Shown here: in pieces, positions 45,452 through 53,832 of the stretch | How the letters are laid out: each line of letters starts with the position of its first letter | Position numbering within the stretch: the first letter of the stretch is position 1 | Assembly: GCA_030425285.1 (NCBI GenBank) | Contig: JAUIAY010000004.1 | Coordinates: 1 to 64,000, forward strand | From: Bacteroidia bacterium | GTDB taxonomy: Bacteria; Bacteroidota; Bacteroidia; Flavobacteriales; Flavobacteriaceae | Reading direction: 5' to 3' | DNA length: 64,000 nt | The notes under the pieces: generated by a model | What the model was told of the DNA's origin: nothing | The model's database searches: none | The model's input: the letters and a program-made list of their open reading frames with translations, nothing else | Program-made: the position numbers and the translations under genes

Positions 45452-46042
45452 CTAAAGCTTTGCGAAGAGTTCGTCTAGTGATTTAAAATCACGGTTTCTG
45501 TATGTTGACCCATCTCGATTATTGATGTAATTCACTAAATCCTTTTTTGGTCCAGAAGTCCAAAAATCAAAGGTGTTGGTAACTGTATTGTTTTCTTTTA
45601 CATAAACCTTGTCGGTTAGTCTATTTTCAAAGGGTCTAATGGACGAATCATAAACACTAACATCTTCATTCTTTTTATAAACCTCTCGGTATAAAATGGC
45701 ATCTTCTTTAATAACCGTGAATTTGGTTTTATCATCCTGATCGGAATTTAAAACCACATCCTTAATGGTCTTGTTGGGTATATAAACCCAATCATTATCT
45801 TGAACAATAATGGTGTTGTATGTCTTGTTGTTTACATGGTTGAGGCTAATGTCACCAGTGAGAACGGTGCCATCCAAAAGCGTTATGATACCATTATAAA
45901 ATTCAGGTGTATCATTATTGAAAACACCAACCAATTGTAAATTAAGATAATTGGTTGCTTGGTCATTGGCTGTTTGCGCTTGAGAGTTGAATGTAGCAAG
46001 AATGCAGACTAAAAGGTAGAAATGTTTAAGTTTTAAGTTCAT
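45452..46042 (-). CDS. Secreted protein of unknown function
   Basis: 196 residues with a signal peptide (NLKLKHFYLLVCILATFNS). Mature part is rich in short beta strands (YNGIITLLDGTVLTGDISL) and charged residues and may be a periplasmic or surface beta-protein. I recognise no family. The gene is flanked by a DoxX gene and the SRPBCC gene, all on the minus strand and about 70-90 bp apart. Confidence 0.68.
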   Translation of the reverse strand: MNLKLKHFYLLVCILATFNSQAQTANDQATNYLNLQLVGVFNNDTPEFYNGIITLLDGTVLTGDISLNHVNNKTYNTIIVQDNDWVYIPNKTIKDVVLNSDQDDKTKFTVIKEDAILYREVYKKNEDVSVYDSSIRPFENRLTDKVYVKENNTVTNTFDFWTSGPKKDLVNYINNRDGSTYRNRDFKSLDELFAKL

Positions 46043-46115
46043 GATAACTGGTTTTAAGTTTAGCTTAAATGCATCAAATACTATTCCAAATTTTGGTTAA
46101 TTGATTATACTGTAA

Positions 46116-46547
46116 TTAGGATTTGCGGTTAGAAATCAAATTATCTACTTCCAAATACTTGTTGCTCATTACCGATAGGGCAAAAGCACCTGCAGTAGCA
46201 GCAAATACCGAATAATCAAAAGCACTTTTAATGCCTAGCGAAAAGGTCATGGATAGGGCAAATACCAAAAGCAAATAGCCACTTAACTTGGCAAACAGTT
46301 CTGTTTTGAACCCGATGATTAAAAACAGTGCAAAAATAACTTCGGCAGCGGTGGCGACAGCGCCTAGTGTGGGAATGATGGATTCTGGAAACCAGGGATT
46401 GATCATTTGGGTGAATTCCAAAAAGCTGTCCCAGTTGCCCCAAGTTGAATTAGCTGGGCTGTACATTCCAAATCTGTCTGCAACGGCCGATAGAAACCCT
46501 CCGGCCAAAGCTAGGCGTAAAAAGAGTTTAATGATATTTTGAGTCAT
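46116..46547 (-). CDS. DoxX family membrane protein
   Basis: 143 residues with four hydrophobic segments and the DoxX pattern FLRLALAGGFLSAVADRFG, with ATAAEVIFALFLIIGFKTEL later. Members are small four-helix membrane proteins that often pair with thiosulfate or quinone-related functions, but the role here is not determined. Confidence 0.87.
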   Translation of the reverse strand: MTQNIIKLFLRLALAGGFLSAVADRFGMYSPANSTWGNWDSFLEFTQMINPWFPESIIPTLGAVATAAEVIFALFLIIGFKTELFAKLSGYLLLVFALSMTFSLGIKSAFDYSVFAATAGAFALSVMSNKYLEVDNLISNRKS

Positions 46548-46674
46548 ATAGGTTGTTTTGTTTCAGTTCTAAAGGTAGTCTTTTTGTTGATAACAATGTA
46601 AGGGGTTTTGGTTATTGTTGATGGAGGAAGACTGAAGGAGGAAGACAGGTGATAGGAGACGGAAGACGGAAGAT

Positions 46675-46779
46675 GGTCAATCACAACTTTGCGGTGGTCA
46701 ATCACAACTTTGTACTACTCAATCAAAAGTCTGGAACGGTTAATCAAAAGTCTGGAATGGTTAATAAAGAAACTAGAAG
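46675..46779. repeat. 21-bp degenerate minisatellite, about five units
   Basis: Units begin GGTCAATCACAACTTTG (twice), TCAATCAAAAGTCTGGAA (twice) and GTTAATAAAGAAACTAGAAG. The 21-bp period equals seven codons, so units stay in frame on the plus strand. The unit sequence drifts from left to right. Confidence 0.7.
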
Positions 46780-46784
46780 GAGTA

Positions 46785-46813
46785 GCCGTAATTGCGGTTA
46801 TACATTGTTGGAG
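46785..46813. repeat. attC-like half element, downstream of gene 46822-48012
   Basis: The 27 bases from 46785 to 46811 are identical to 49257-49283 in the full element. It contains the arm GTAATTGCGGTTATAC and the core-like GTTGGAG (46807-46813). The gene's stop lies 8 bp away. The other half of the palindrome is missing. Confidence 0.55.
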
Positions 46814-46821
46814 CTAGTTTT

Positions 46822-48012
46822 TTATTCAAAATACTCAATTTTTCTTGTCCAAATAAATAGTTTTTTTCCATTGACACTTTTGGTTTGTTTAATCCAATTA
46901 TTTTTTTCGTCAAATTCGTGTTCAAAGTCTACTTCAGTTCGACTTACTTTTTCTGTGTAAACCAGCTTTATTGGTAAGTCGTGATTACTATATGAGTATT
47001 CTAATGTTCGATTGTTATCAGGATATTTTGGGTTACCCACAGATTCCCTTACTTTTCTTCCATTTTCATCATATTCATATTTTCTGTAGTAGTTGATCGA
47101 GTCATTTTTATCATAAGAAAGATTTTCAATTAGTAAGCTATTGTCATATTTTCTAATTTCTTTTCCGCTATAGTATGATTCATTACTAACATCATTATAC
47201 TGAGAATAAAAATGAGTTTTAATGATTCTATCTTTTTCATCATAAAAAAACTCTTTGCTTATGTAATCTGTTCCGTTATTAGTCCTTTTTTGTCTTCTTC
47301 CCCTTCTTGTTTTTACCCAAATAAAAGGTGAGTGATTTATGATTTTCGCTTTCCTGCCTTTTGCATCATACTCGTAAAGAGTTCCGTAATCAGCTCCATA
47401 TTCATCGAAATTTCTAACTTCAATTAGATTGCCAATCGAATCATAATATTTTTCTGTTCTTCTAATTTCTTTAGGGTAATCAGAGTTGAAGTATTCAAAA
47501 TCTGAAACTAAATTCTTTTTGTTGTATTTATATTTTTCAGTAGAGTAACTATTATCAGCACTTATGGTTTTAACATAAATCAAATTATTATTTATATCGT
47601 AAATATAACTTGAATTGGACTCTTGATACGAAATGTATTTACGATTTTTGACTTTGCCAAAGCTGTTATATTCGTATTCGTTATAATTTACAGTATCTTG
47701 ATTTTTATAAAACCAAACTTCTTTTAAAAGTCTATCATTTTTGTCAAATTCTTTATAATAATTTACATAATGAACCCAATAAGTGTCATACCACCAAATT
47801 TTAAAACGACTTTTGGTAAATTCAGCACTCGAAAATCCATAATGACCATAGTCGCCCTCTGTACTAAATAGTTTTCTGTTCTGAATGCTGTCATTTACAA
47901 ACTTTAGTTCTTCTCTTATGGATTTTACTTTTCCATAAATAGTATCTTTTTCTTGAGCATTGGAAAATGAAAAGAAGAATAACAGAATTACAATTAGGTT
48001 GGTTTTATACAT
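46822..48012 (-). CDS. Secreted YD-repeat-like protein (cassette-like gene)
   Basis: 396 residues: signal peptide (YKTNLIVILLFFFSFSNA), then many short repeats of the form Y-x-Y-D-x-x-G/N-x (IYDINNNLI, YEYDAKGRKAKI, FFYDEKDRIIK, KYEYDENGRKVRES), which is the pattern of RHS/YD-type repeats. It is too short for a full RHS toxin shell and has no obvious C-terminal toxin domain, ending in IWTRKIEYFE. Flanked by attC-like elements, with the stop 8 bp from the element core. Function unknown; it may be a periplasmic or surface beta protein. Confidence 0.72.
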   Translation of the reverse strand: MYKTNLIVILLFFFSFSNAQEKDTIYGKVKSIREELKFVNDSIQNRKLFSTEGDYGHYGFSSAEFTKSRFKIWWYDTYWVHYVNYYKEFDKNDRLLKEVWFYKNQDTVNYNEYEYNSFGKVKNRKYISYQESNSSYIYDINNNLIYVKTISADNSYSTEKYKYNKKNLVSDFEYFNSDYPKEIRRTEKYYDSIGNLIEVRNFDEYGADYGTLYEYDAKGRKAKIINHSPFIWVKTRRGRRQKRTNNGTDYISKEFFYDEKDRIIKTHFYSQYNDVSNESYYSGKEIRKYDNSLLIENLSYDKNDSINYYRKYEYDENGRKVRESVGNPKYPDNNRTLEYSYSNHDLPIKLVYTEKVSRTEVDFEHEFDEKNNWIKQTKSVNGKKLFIWTRKIEYFE

Positions 48013-48116
48013 ATTTTTTTTCGCTAATCTATTCGGTTTAAATTCAGCTCAAAAGTCAAAATAAGTAAATGATTTCTATTGGTTAGTAATTCAGTTAGTT
48101 GGTTTAGGGAAATGTG

Positions 48117-48241
48117 TTACAACGGTCTGTGTATGGTTTCGTTGCGGGAAATCCGCGAGGATTTTGCTTCGCCAGTTCGCACTTTGTGCTCGTGTCAGAA
48201 GTAGGCGAGAACAGCGCCATTACTTATAGCCATTGTTAGGC
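48117..48241. repeat. attC-like element between two cassette-like genes
   Basis: A core GTTAGGC (48235-48241) lies 8 bp from the stop of the gene at 48250. The opposite core is the degenerate TTACAAC (48117-48123). Arms CAACGG and CCATTGTT pair with a wobble, and the centre holds a small GCACTTTGTGC hairpin and GGCGA/TCGCC arms. It shows weaker symmetry than the next element. Confidence 0.5.
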
Positions 48242-48249
48242 AACGTATT

Positions 48250-49146
48250 TTATTCAATTAATTTTTGAGGATAAACTTTTCTGATTTCAGTCATTTCTTC
48301 TTTAGTCAAGCTATCCAATTCTTTGTTATATTTTTCTTTTGCAAGTCGAGTTCTTAATTTTTTGATTTCACCAATGATTGCATTTTGAACATCAATGTAA
48401 GTTTTATACATAGTTTCCCTTTCTGCTTTTAAACTTATTATTGATTCCGATTTATTCTTTTCTTCGTATTTGTTTATTGCAACTTTAAGTTCCTCAATAT
48501 CTACTTTCTTTTTATTTGCAAAAATTTGATTATTACCATCAATGTATATGTTTATAGCTTTACTTAAATCGTATTCGGTATCTTCTTCTTGAATTTCTGG
48601 AAGTTTCCTAATTAATCCATCATCGTTGACATAGGAAATGGTGTCAAATAAGAAAAATACACTCATTTTATAATAGTCAAGCTCAAAGTCCTCGGAATTC
48701 AATACAGTTAAAATTCCTTTTGCTACTGATGAAGGTGAAAAGTTATCTGACTCTTTAAGTGAATCAAATACTTTCTGCAATTCATTACTTTTAATGAACT
48801 CACTTTCTTTCAATTCCGATTGGCATTTAATAAAGGATTCCGATTGTGGCATTCCAATATCAATTATTTTGTCCAAAAATGATTTCGATGGATTATAGTT
48901 AAAATCGTTTTCCTCAACTATTTTCTCAAAAATTGCAACATAGCTTTCGCCACTACTATCTTTTAATATTTTTTCATTTATAAGTAATTGCTCAAATTCA
49001 GTTAGTGCTTTTTTGAATTTCGTTCCATTATCCTCATAATTTTGGTAAATACAATTCATTAATTTGTCTTCAACTCTCAATGTTTGAGAATTGCAGGAAA
49101 TTGTAAAAATTCCAAAAGTCAAATATGTGAATATCAGTTTTTTCAT
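48250..49146 (-). CDS. Lipoprotein with an ExbD-type periplasmic domain (cassette-like gene)
   Basis: 298 residues. Lipoprotein signal (KLIFTYLTFGIFTISC), a helical N-terminal region of unknown type (about 25-175), then a C-terminal region (about 190-298) reading INIYIDGNNQIFANKK, VDIEELKVAINKYEE, IISLKAERETMYKTYIDV, and finally SLTKEEMTEIRKVYPQKLIE. This is the periplasmic domain and tail of flavobacterial ExbD-family proteins. It lacks the ExbD membrane helix and its catalytic Asp, so it cannot itself harvest the proton gradient; it may bind TonB or ExbB partners. The ATG is only 5 bp from an element core (GTTAGGC on the minus strand). Confidence 0.72.
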   Translation of the reverse strand: MKKLIFTYLTFGIFTISCNSQTLRVEDKLMNCIYQNYEDNGTKFKKALTEFEQLLINEKILKDSSGESYVAIFEKIVEENDFNYNPSKSFLDKIIDIGMPQSESFIKCQSELKESEFIKSNELQKVFDSLKESDNFSPSSVAKGILTVLNSEDFELDYYKMSVFFLFDTISYVNDDGLIRKLPEIQEEDTEYDLSKAINIYIDGNNQIFANKKKVDIEELKVAINKYEEKNKSESIISLKAERETMYKTYIDVQNAIIGEIKKLRTRLAKEKYNKELDSLTKEEMTEIRKVYPQKLIE

Positions 49147-49151
49147 ATGTT

Positions 49152-49285
49152 GCCTAACGGTCTCGTATAACCGTCAGTTACGGGTTAAAGTAGGCAAAAT
49201 TTTCGGTTTAGAACTGCCGTTAGCAATTCCGAGTGGATTCGGACGTAGTCGAATCCGCCGTAATTGCGGTTATACATTGTTGGGT
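49152..49285. repeat. Full attC-like element (integron-type recombination site)
   Basis: The outer cores GCCTAAC (49152-49158) and GTTGGGT (49279-49285) fit RYYYAAC/GTTRRRY. GTATAACCG pairs perfectly with CGGTTATAC, then CAGTTACGG pairs with CCGTAATTG with one wobble, leaving one extrahelical T. An unpaired spacer separates cores from arms. A small inner hairpin (GGATTCG/CGAATCC, 49235-49256) lies in the centre. This is the attC arrangement. The orientation agrees with the minus-strand genes: stop 11 bp before, next ATG 5 bp after. Confidence 0.62.
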
Positions 49286-49296
49286 GCAGTTTTTTA

Positions 49297-50418
49297 TTAA
49301 AATGGTAAATCATCTTCTTCACTTGGGTCGTGTCTATCTATTTTGTCAAGTCTTTGCCATAAATTATTTAAAATCACTTTTTGTCTTTCTTTCGATGAGG
49401 AACTTAAGAATTTAGAAAAATCGTAAACTGTATCAACTTTTATTTCTCTATTTTTCCAATACCGAAAATTACCTTTGATAAAACATCTCGCAAGTCGGTT
49501 TTGATTTTGAATGTTGTCTTCTAAAATTGAATTTCTATGAACTTCTTGAATTTCTCTTATAATATTCGAAATGTCTGTAATGTATTCTGCATCAACATCA
49601 ATGTTACTGAATATACTCTCTAAACCATCAGCAAAATTTTGGTATGTTGATTTTTCCTCCTTTGAAAATGAAATTTCGCTTGTCAATTCGGAAATCATTT
49701 TTCTATTTAGGTCAAAAAATGATGAAACTCGATTGTCATAATCCATTACAACCATATTTTTCAAAAGGTCTTTATACCGAAAGTTTTGAAAATCATTTTC
49801 AACGATTATTTCTTCGAACATTTTTCCAATAAAATATAATTCTGTTTTAAAATCATATTTTTTTTCTTCAAAATCATTTGGTGGTGTGTATCTCCAATTT
49901 AAGGAAATGCTCTTATCAAAGTCCGACTCAAAATCTATTTTTTTGCTAAAGCCAAAATCTATAATTTTGACTATACCTTCGTTAGAAATCAGAATGTTAT
50001 CAGGTCGTATGTCTCTGTGTAGAATATTTGAATTTTCTAAATGAACAAAACCGTTTATTGTTTGTCTAAAAATGTCATTTAATTTGTCAGGGTTTTCTTT
50101 TAAAAAGTCAGTTATGTTTTTGCCTTTTATAAATTCCATTAATATATATCCTGTATGTTCTTCTGGATATAAATAGTAATTGAAAACTCTAACAATATTT
50201 TTATGATTTAAAAGATGAAGTAATTTGATTTCATCTTTGAAGTTGTTGAAGAAAATTTTTTGATGCTCTTCGTAGTATGGTGAATACTTTTTGCAAACAA
50301 ATCGCTCATTAATTATTTCATCTTCAAGAAGTACGGTTCTCCCAGTTCCACCTTGACCTATTTCTTCTATGAATTTAAAGTCTTTACTTCTTATAAACTG
50401 AATAATTTTTCCTTTCAT
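49297..50418 (-). CDS. Eukaryote-type Ser/Thr protein kinase (cassette-like gene) with SSB-like tail
   Basis: 373 residues. Kinase domain (about 10-265): glycine loop GQGGTGRTVLL, catalytic Lys in FVCKKY, HRD-like LHRDIRPDNIL and DFG in IIDFGFSKK, so all key residues are present. A helical C-terminal extension (about 265-373) follows and ends DPSEEDDLPF, which mirrors the acidic DDxPF tip by which single-stranded-DNA-binding protein recruits partners. It has no membrane helix, unlike classic PknB. It lies between attC-like elements, with the stop 11 bp from the core; its upstream side has a lone core at 50437-50443. Substrate unknown; recruitment to SSB-binding proteins is a guess. Confidence 0.82.
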   Translation of the reverse strand: MKGKIIQFIRSKDFKFIEEIGQGGTGRTVLLEDEIINERFVCKKYSPYYEEHQKIFFNNFKDEIKLLHLLNHKNIVRVFNYYLYPEEHTGYILMEFIKGKNITDFLKENPDKLNDIFRQTINGFVHLENSNILHRDIRPDNILISNEGIVKIIDFGFSKKIDFESDFDKSISLNWRYTPPNDFEEKKYDFKTELYFIGKMFEEIIVENDFQNFRYKDLLKNMVVMDYDNRVSSFFDLNRKMISELTSEISFSKEEKSTYQNFADGLESIFSNIDVDAEYITDISNIIREIQEVHRNSILEDNIQNQNRLARCFIKGNFRYWKNREIKVDTVYDFSKFLSSSSKERQKVILNNLWQRLDKIDRHDPSEEDDLPF

Positions 50419-50436
50419 CGATTTTGTTCAAATTGC

Positions 50437-50443
50437 ACCCAAC
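50437..50443. repeat. Lone attC-like core upstream of the kinase gene
   Basis: ACCCAAC, read as GTTGGGT on the minus strand, 18 bp before the kinase ATG and followed by CGTTATATGTG, similar to an element arm. It marks the probable upstream boundary of the kinase cassette; the rest of the element is decayed. Confidence 0.4.
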
Positions 50444-50664
50444 TCGTTATATGTGTATAAATATATTTCTTTTTGGGGTTATTTTCGGGATAAGAACACT
50501 TTTTTGTTGTTATTGCTTATTGACTGTGAGGTTGCCTAGATTATTAATCAAGTTCAGGATGACAAGCCAAGTGTCCGATTAGCATGACAAGTTTTTGCCA
50601 TTTTGTGATTTAGAAGTAGGGTAGAGCCTGCTTGGTTATGCCAGCGGCAGGGATTGGTGCAGTT

Positions 50665-53600
50665 TTACTCAAACATGGCTTTAATTTTGTCCTTAAGTTT
50701 ATCATCGCTAACCTTCAAAATCGTTTCTAGTAAATCAGTTGAAGTAGGCTTTGCGTTAGGGTACGCGTGTTGATCTAAAAACATACGTAAAGCCATGTTC
50801 AATCGTTCTTCGCCCAGTAACTCACTCAACTCAACAAAAACAATAGCGCCTTTAGAATAGGAAATAAACGCATTGTTTTTTGTAGCTTTCAATAACGATA
50901 AGTCATCAGTAAACCCTTTTTCAGCTTCATATATTTGTTTATGTATGGCCACACGTTCTAGCATTTTTGCCTTGCCGTACATATTTTTATATAGCATCAT
51001 TTCGGTATACATAGCCAAGCTTTCAGTCAGCATGGCATAACCTTCTCGGTAATCAGGATCAATCTGATTGGTTCCCCACCAAAAATGCGCTACTTCATGC
51101 CCAGCCAATTCATTAATAACATCTTGATTGTGGTTGCCCGCTAGGTTGGCATGAAACGTCATATGCTCTGTCATAAATATAACACCAGGATAAGCGGTGC
51201 CTGCAAAACCTTGTGTAAACGATGACACTTCGGCAAATTGAATAGACGAAAACGGATAAGGCCCAAAATATTTAGTACAATAATCTAATGACAGCTTTGT
51301 GTTCTCAATAAGGTGATCTACATTGTTTTCATGCAAAGGGTGATATAAAACCTCAATAGAAACATCCTTATGTTGTGCTTTTTTAACCTCATAAGCAGCT
51401 GATGAAACCGCAAACCTAAAAGGAATGGAGTCTGCTTTATACTTATAGTAATTTCTATTAGCGTCTTGCCACTGCGATTTTAACGCGCCTGTACCAATAG
51501 CAATTTGATTATTACCTGTTGAAATTTGCATGTCCAAAGAAATAAAGTCGTCTATATGAGTTTTTACCGCATCAAATGGTTTCATGGCTGTGGCTTCGCC
51601 CAAAGCATGTTGTTTTCTAATGGTCTTGTCTGAAATTTCCTGACTAGCATCATACCCAAATTGAGGATAATAACGACTTATTCGCATAAAAGAGCCATCT
51701 TTTACAATCGCATTAAAAGGATTATGACCATTTACGGTCTGCCATTTGTAAGCCAAATGAAATGTAAGTTTTGCCGAGTCTTGGGCTTGTAATGCCTGTT
51801 TTAATGGTATCTCTGAAATAGCCTTGTCTAGCGTTATGGTATCATTTTTATAGCTAAATAAAAGCGCTTGTATCTCAAAGTCTTCAGGCATATGTATTAG
51901 TACAGAATCTATAGCGTGCTTGTGCTGGTTTACCAACCAATACGTGCCTTTTATCTGGTAAGCTTGGTCTTCAGGAAACAAATCTATTTCAGTATTAACT
52001 TTTTTTATGGTTGGCTGCGGAAGGTTTTGGTATGCTCTATAATGCTTTTCGTAAGCAACACGCGCTAATATGTCAGCGTCTTTATCTTTGGAAACATAAC
52101 CATCTAAAAACAAATAGCTACTCACCATACCTATACATACACAACCAACCATAGCAATAATCAAGCGGTGTTTTTTAGCTTTAGTTTTTATCAAACCGTA
52201 TAAAGCACATACAAGTCCTACAAGAGCAAACCCAAAAATCAGTCTGTAAATAAACGGCATTACATAAGCACCGTAACCTATAAAATCGCTATAAGCACCT
52301 TTGTAACCAGATAAAAAACGAAACAACGGATTCGTAATCATGTTTTTTGAAATAGGCGTCACAAACAATAAGAACAACAAGATAGATATACCTAATGCCA
52401 CCGATTTACTCTTACTTATGTTATTAATAAAAAGAAGCAGTAACGAAAAGAGTGTAAGTGGCAACGTATTAAAAACAAACACACCAAAATATGCTTGCCA
52501 ATCAATAAAAGGGTATTTAAAAACAAGCTGAAAGATAATTGCTTCCAAGAGCATTAAACCGGTAAGAAAAATGATTAAAAGCACCATGCTTATACTGTGC
52601 CCTAATAGGCGCTCTTTGGCATAATAAGTCGTATTTTGAATGATTGAAAATCCACTAGCATTGGCACGCCAAAATACATCGTTTGTAAAATAAACCACAA
52701 CAAGTGCACCTATAAAATAAAATGTTTCGTTAATGGTTTTAGCCAGTAAGCCAGAGCTAGCATACTGTTGCGGCAATCTAATACCCATATCTATATCGCC
52801 ATACATTTCTACACCTACATAAAATAACAGTAAAGCAGAAACCGAAATAAGCGGAATACTTTTAAACAAATAAATAAAATCGATTTTCACAAAAGATAGC
52901 AGCGCATGTTGTTTTGTTTTTGAAGTAAACAACGTGCTTACTTTCGCAAACGGAACATCTAGTAGTTTGATTTTTTTAGGCGTTCTTTCAGCCTGTTTTT
53001 TTGTTGACTTTTGTTTGAAAACTGGAAGAAATGAGAACGCATTTATGCCTAATTTCATAATGAATAAAGACAGTAGCACAACACCCAAACGGTTTATCAA
53101 TAGTATGTTACTAAACGACACGATGTTGTGGTTTCTTTCAAAAACACTAAAGTCCTTGGCATCATAGAAATAAGCCGACAACCCAAAAATATCAGTTATA
53201 GCAGATACTTTTTGAGCAAATAAAGACTGCGGTAACGATTGTGCCATAAACGGCGCGTTTGAAAACATGAGTACAATCATATAGGTGATGTACAACATCA
53301 ATCCTGCAATAGCGACCAATAGTTTATTCTGAAATTTTTTAGCAAAGAAAAACAGGATGCTGCATACCAATAAGCTATTTACCACACCAAAAATCAAATA
53401 AGGATATACATAATGCCACAGATGAAAGTCTGCAAGCATTTCAGAATCTGTTTGCACATGCAACCCAATAACATACCCAAGCATTACAATAAAAAAACTG
53501 AATGCAGTAAGTAAAAAGAAGGATAAAAAGCGTGCTAATGCAAAGTCGCGTTTTTTTATAGGTGTGGTAAAAACAATTAAATCAAAGTTAGCGTCACGTT

Positions 53601-53832
53601 CCTTAAACAAGCCAGAAAAGGCGAGTAGTGTAGCAATCAAAATAATAAGTAAGCTCAACAAACCAGTCATAAACCCAACAGCGTAGGGCGCATTGGCTGC
53701 AATGCCATCGCCTACATTAATATGAAACTTATAGCCTGTAAAAAAGCCAAGCACCAAATACGCCAACAAGGCAAATTGAGTTGCTATGTGTTTTAGCGCG
53801 CTATATATATCGTTTAGTAAAACCGTTTTCAT
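50665..53832 (-). CDS. ABC permease fused to an M1 family aminopeptidase
   Basis: 1055 residues. Residues 1-590 hold about 12 membrane helices in two ABC-2-like sets (TGYKFHINVGDGIAANAPYA; further helices about 310-580). Residues 600-1055 form an M1 peptidase: zinc motif AGHEVAHFWWG (HExxH), with downstream Glu in AMLTESLAMYTEM, and a G-F-A-G-T-A exopeptidase loop. Such permease-peptidase fusions are known only in Bacteroidota and relatives. The ATPase gene overlaps its start by 4 bp. It probably exports or processes a peptide; substrate unknown. Confidence 0.9.
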   Translation of the reverse strand: MKTVLLNDIYSALKHIATQFALLAYLVLGFFTGYKFHINVGDGIAANAPYAVGFMTGLLSLLIILIATLLAFSGLFKERDANFDLIVFTTPIKKRDFALARFLSFFLLTAFSFFIVMLGYVIGLHVQTDSEMLADFHLWHYVYPYLIFGVVNSLLVCSILFFFAKKFQNKLLVAIAGLMLYITYMIVLMFSNAPFMAQSLPQSLFAQKVSAITDIFGLSAYFYDAKDFSVFERNHNIVSFSNILLINRLGVVLLSLFIMKLGINAFSFLPVFKQKSTKKQAERTPKKIKLLDVPFAKVSTLFTSKTKQHALLSFVKIDFIYLFKSIPLISVSALLLFYVGVEMYGDIDMGIRLPQQYASSGLLAKTINETFYFIGALVVVYFTNDVFWRANASGFSIIQNTTYYAKERLLGHSISMVLLIIFLTGLMLLEAIIFQLVFKYPFIDWQAYFGVFVFNTLPLTLFSLLLLFINNISKSKSVALGISILLFLLFVTPISKNMITNPLFRFLSGYKGAYSDFIGYGAYVMPFIYRLIFGFALVGLVCALYGLIKTKAKKHRLIIAMVGCVCIGMVSSYLFLDGYVSKDKDADILARVAYEKHYRAYQNLPQPTIKKVNTEIDLFPEDQAYQIKGTYWLVNQHKHAIDSVLIHMPEDFEIQALLFSYKNDTITLDKAISEIPLKQALQAQDSAKLTFHLAYKWQTVNGHNPFNAIVKDGSFMRISRYYPQFGYDASQEISDKTIRKQHALGEATAMKPFDAVKTHIDDFISLDMQISTGNNQIAIGTGALKSQWQDANRNYYKYKADSIPFRFAVSSAAYEVKKAQHKDVSIEVLYHPLHENNVDHLIENTKLSLDYCTKYFGPYPFSSIQFAEVSSFTQGFAGTAYPGVIFMTEHMTFHANLAGNHNQDVINELAGHEVAHFWWGTNQIDPDYREGYAMLTESLAMYTEMMLYKNMYGKAKMLERVAIHKQIYEAEKGFTDDLSLLKATKNNAFISYSKGAIVFVELSELLGEERLNMALRMFLDQHAYPNAKPTSTDLLETILKVSDDKLKDKIKAMFE

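Larger units (their letters stand above)
46548..46821. other. Intergenic region with purine-rich and 21-bp repeats
   Basis: Between DoxX and the first cassette-like gene. It has a GGAAGAC-rich purine stretch (46621-46674), the 21-bp minisatellite, and a half attC-like element at 46785-46813. The plus-strand open frame through the repeats (46649-46960) gives the heptads V-N-H-N-F-x-x and V-N-Q-K-S-G-x but runs into other features and is not a convincing gene. Confidence 0.5.

Noticed and set aside
46649-46960. 103-codon plus-strand frame through the 21-bp repeats
   Set aside because: It is open because the 21-bp units are a multiple of three; it runs into an attC-like half and the antisense of a real gene.
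49235-49260. tRNA-like TTCGAATCC pattern
   Set aside because: It is the inner hairpin of the attC-like element; there is no acceptor stem or anticodon arm around it.
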